From positions 1 to 15,045 of the forward strand of contig DASTMZ010000057.1 of assembly GCA_035713725.1 (NCBI GenBank): DNA of 15,045 nt, in the 5' to 3' direction. Below are positions 13,773 to 15,045 of the stretch, piece after piece (positions within the stretch are counted from its first letter, which is position 1; every line of letters starts with the position of its first letter). The translations under genes and the position numbers were made by a program. The stretch is from DASQPR01 sp035713725 (GTDB taxonomy: Bacteria; Actinomycetota; Actinomycetes; Mycobacteriales; Micromonosporaceae). The notes beneath the pieces are model-generated. The model did no database searches. It was given only the letters and a program-made list of their open reading frames with translations, and was not told the DNA's origin.

Positions 13773-13778
13773 TAGGAT
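13773..13778 (+). promoter_or_regulatory. Candidate -10 element of proS
   Basis: TAGGAT, an excellent actinobacterial -10 hexamer, ends 8 nt before the ATG at 13787. There is no Shine-Dalgarno site, so the transcript is probably leaderless. The -35 region is GC-rich with no TTGAC-like match. It lies in the 221-nt gap shared with the divergent nuclease-like gene; the rest of that gap shows no other clear signal. Confidence 0.5.
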
Positions 13779-13786
13779 GTCGGCTC

Positions 13787-15045
13787 ATGGCGCGTGTGCT
13801 GACCCCGCAGGCGGAGGACTTTCCCCGCTGGTACCAGGATGTGATCTCCAAGGCCGAGCTGGCCGACAACGGCCCGGTGCGCGGCACCATGGTGATCCGA
13901 CCGACCGGGTACGCGCTGTGGGAGCGCACGCAGGCCGAGATGGACCTACGGATCAAGGCGGCCGACGCGCAGAACGCGTACTTCCCGCTCTTCATCCCGG
14001 AGAGTTACCTGTCCCGCGAGGCGGAGCACGTCGAGGGATTCAGCCCGGAACTGGCGGTCGTCACGCACGGCGGTGGCAAGCAACTCGCTGAGCCGGTCAT
14101 CGTACGGCCCACGTCCGAGACCGTAATCGGCGAGTTCATGGCCAAGTGGATCTCCAGTTACCGCGACCTGCCACTGCTGCTCAACCAGTGGGCGAACGTG
14201 GTGCGCTGGGAACTGCGGCCGCGAGTTTTCCTTCGTACCTCCGAGTTCTTGTGGCAAGAAGGCCACACTGCGCACGCCGACTTCGCCGATGCGCGGGCCT
14301 ACGCTCGGCGGATCCTGCATGACGTGTACGAGGACTTCATGGTGGGCGTGCTCGCGATGCCGGTCGTGCCCGGCCGGAAGACGGTGCGGGAGCGCTTCGC
14401 CGGGGCGACCAGCACGTACACGCTCGAGGCCATGATGCGCGACGGCAAGGCGCTGCAGATGGGTACGTCGCACGAGCTTGGCCAGAACTTCGCGCGCGCT
14501 TTCGACATTACGTATTCGAGCGCGACTGGTTCCCACGAACTTTGTTACACCACGTCGTGGGGCAGCTCGACGCGCATGATCGGCGGCCTGATCATGTGCC
14601 ACGGCGACGACAACGGCCTGCGCGTGCCGCCTCGCCTCGCGCCGATCCAGGCGTACGTGATGGTCGTCAAGGACGGCGACGGCGTGGCGACCGCCGCCGC
14701 GAAGGTGCGCGACACGCTGCGCGATTCGGGTGTGCGCGTCGGGTTCGACGACCGCGTGGACACGCCGTTCGGGAGGCGCGCCATCGATGCCGAGCTCAAG
14801 GGCTATCCGGTACGGGTCGAGATCGGCCCCCGCGACCTCGCCGAGGGCCGCGTCACGCTGGTGCGCCGGACCACCGGTGAGAAGTCGCCGACCGCCATTG
14901 ACGACGTGGTGAGCGCGGTGCGCACTGCCCTCGAGGCGGATCAGCAAGCGCTCTACGACGAGGCGCTTGCCTACCGCGAGTCGCACACCGTCGACGTATC
15001 CACTGTGGACGAAGCGATCGAGGCATCGGCCACCGGTTGGGCGCG
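13787..15045 (+). CDS. proS: Prolyl-tRNA synthetase, archaeal/eukaryotic type (3' end outside window)
   Basis: 419 codons are open to the end of the window. The protein begins MARVLTPQAEDFPRWYQDVI and then has KAELADNGPVRGTMVIRPTG, the start of the short archaeal/eukaryotic-like ProRS without the large editing insertion of the bacterial type. Class II motifs are visible: motif 1 around GYALWERTQAEMD (41-53), the proline-specific VRPTSETV (107-113), motif 2 LRTSEFLWQEGHTAH (149-163), MGTSHELGQNFARAFD (225-240), and motif 3 STRMIGGLIMCHGDDNGLRV with PPRLAP (261-286). The anticodon-binding domain starts at about 288. It charges tRNA-Pro in the cytoplasm. About 50-60 residues are expected beyond the window. 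ATG 13787 is preceded by TAGGAT at 8 nt. Confidence 0.96.
   Translation, partial: MARVLTPQAEDFPRWYQDVISKAELADNGPVRGTMVIRPTGYALWERTQAEMDLRIKAADAQNAYFPLFIPESYLSREAEHVEGFSPELAVVTHGGGKQLAEPVIVRPTSETVIGEFMAKWISSYRDLPLLLNQWANVVRWELRPRVFLRTSEFLWQEGHTAHADFADARAYARRILHDVYEDFMVGVLAMPVVPGRKTVRERFAGATSTYTLEAMMRDGKALQMGTSHELGQNFARAFDITYSSATGSHELCYTTSWGSSTRMIGGLIMCHGDDNGLRVPPRLAPIQAYVMVVKDGDGVATAAAKVRDTLRDSGVRVGFDDRVDTPFGRRAIDAELKGYPVRVEIGPRDLAEGRVTLVRRTTGEKSPTAIDDVVSAVRTALEADQQALYDEALAYRESHTVDVSTVDEAIEASATGWA

Overview
This window is GC-rich chromosomal DNA from an actinobacterium (Actinomycetota). The evidence is heavy G/C use at third codon positions, the gene order smc ... ftsY - amt - glnK - glnD - ffh, an N-terminal membrane anchor on FtsY, and frequent TAnnnT-type -10 hexamers lying 6-8 nt before start codons. 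The genus cannot be decided from the sequence alone. No tRNA, rRNA, CRISPR array, transposase or integrase was seen.

Layout. (1) Positions 1-125 are the end of smc. (2) Positions 157-3021 are a small accessory block between smc and ftsY: a HAD hydrolase (+), then on the minus strand a TMEM175-like potassium channel, a 53-residue zinc-ribbon protein and a DinB/DUF664 protein, then a TetR-family regulator (+) divergent from DinB. (3) Positions 3069-4322 are ftsY, followed by a degenerate tandem array of copies of its own 3' end (to 4483) and a long imperfect hairpin (4511-4556). (4) Positions 4571-5359 encode an aminoglycoside-phosphotransferase-like kinase. (5) Positions 5553-9658 are the ammonium module amt-glnK-glnD, with a candidate GlnR operator upstream. 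(6) Positions 9828-11405 are ffh, and 11457-12536 a metal-dependent amidohydrolase. (7) On the minus strand at 12651-13565 is a DUF559/AbiEi-like putative nuclease, divergent from an archaeal/eukaryotic-type prolyl-tRNA synthetase gene (13787 onward) that runs off the window.

How the genes work together. FtsY and Ffh are the receptor and the signal-recognition GTPase of co-translational membrane targeting. Amt, GlnK and GlnD form the ammonium uptake and nitrogen-status circuit: Amt is the channel, GlnK the PII protein that docks on it, and GlnD the enzyme that modifies GlnK at Tyr51. The remaining genes are accessory and need not be related to one another.

I did not find a clearly new multi-gene system. 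The most unusual signals are the array of ftsY 3'-end copies with conserved stop phase, the neighbouring hairpin, a triplicated 5-residue unit inside the GlnD HD metal-site loop, a His-rich insertion in the Ffh GTPase domain, a 24-bp repeat in the Amt tail, and a window-wide pattern suggesting leaderless transcripts.
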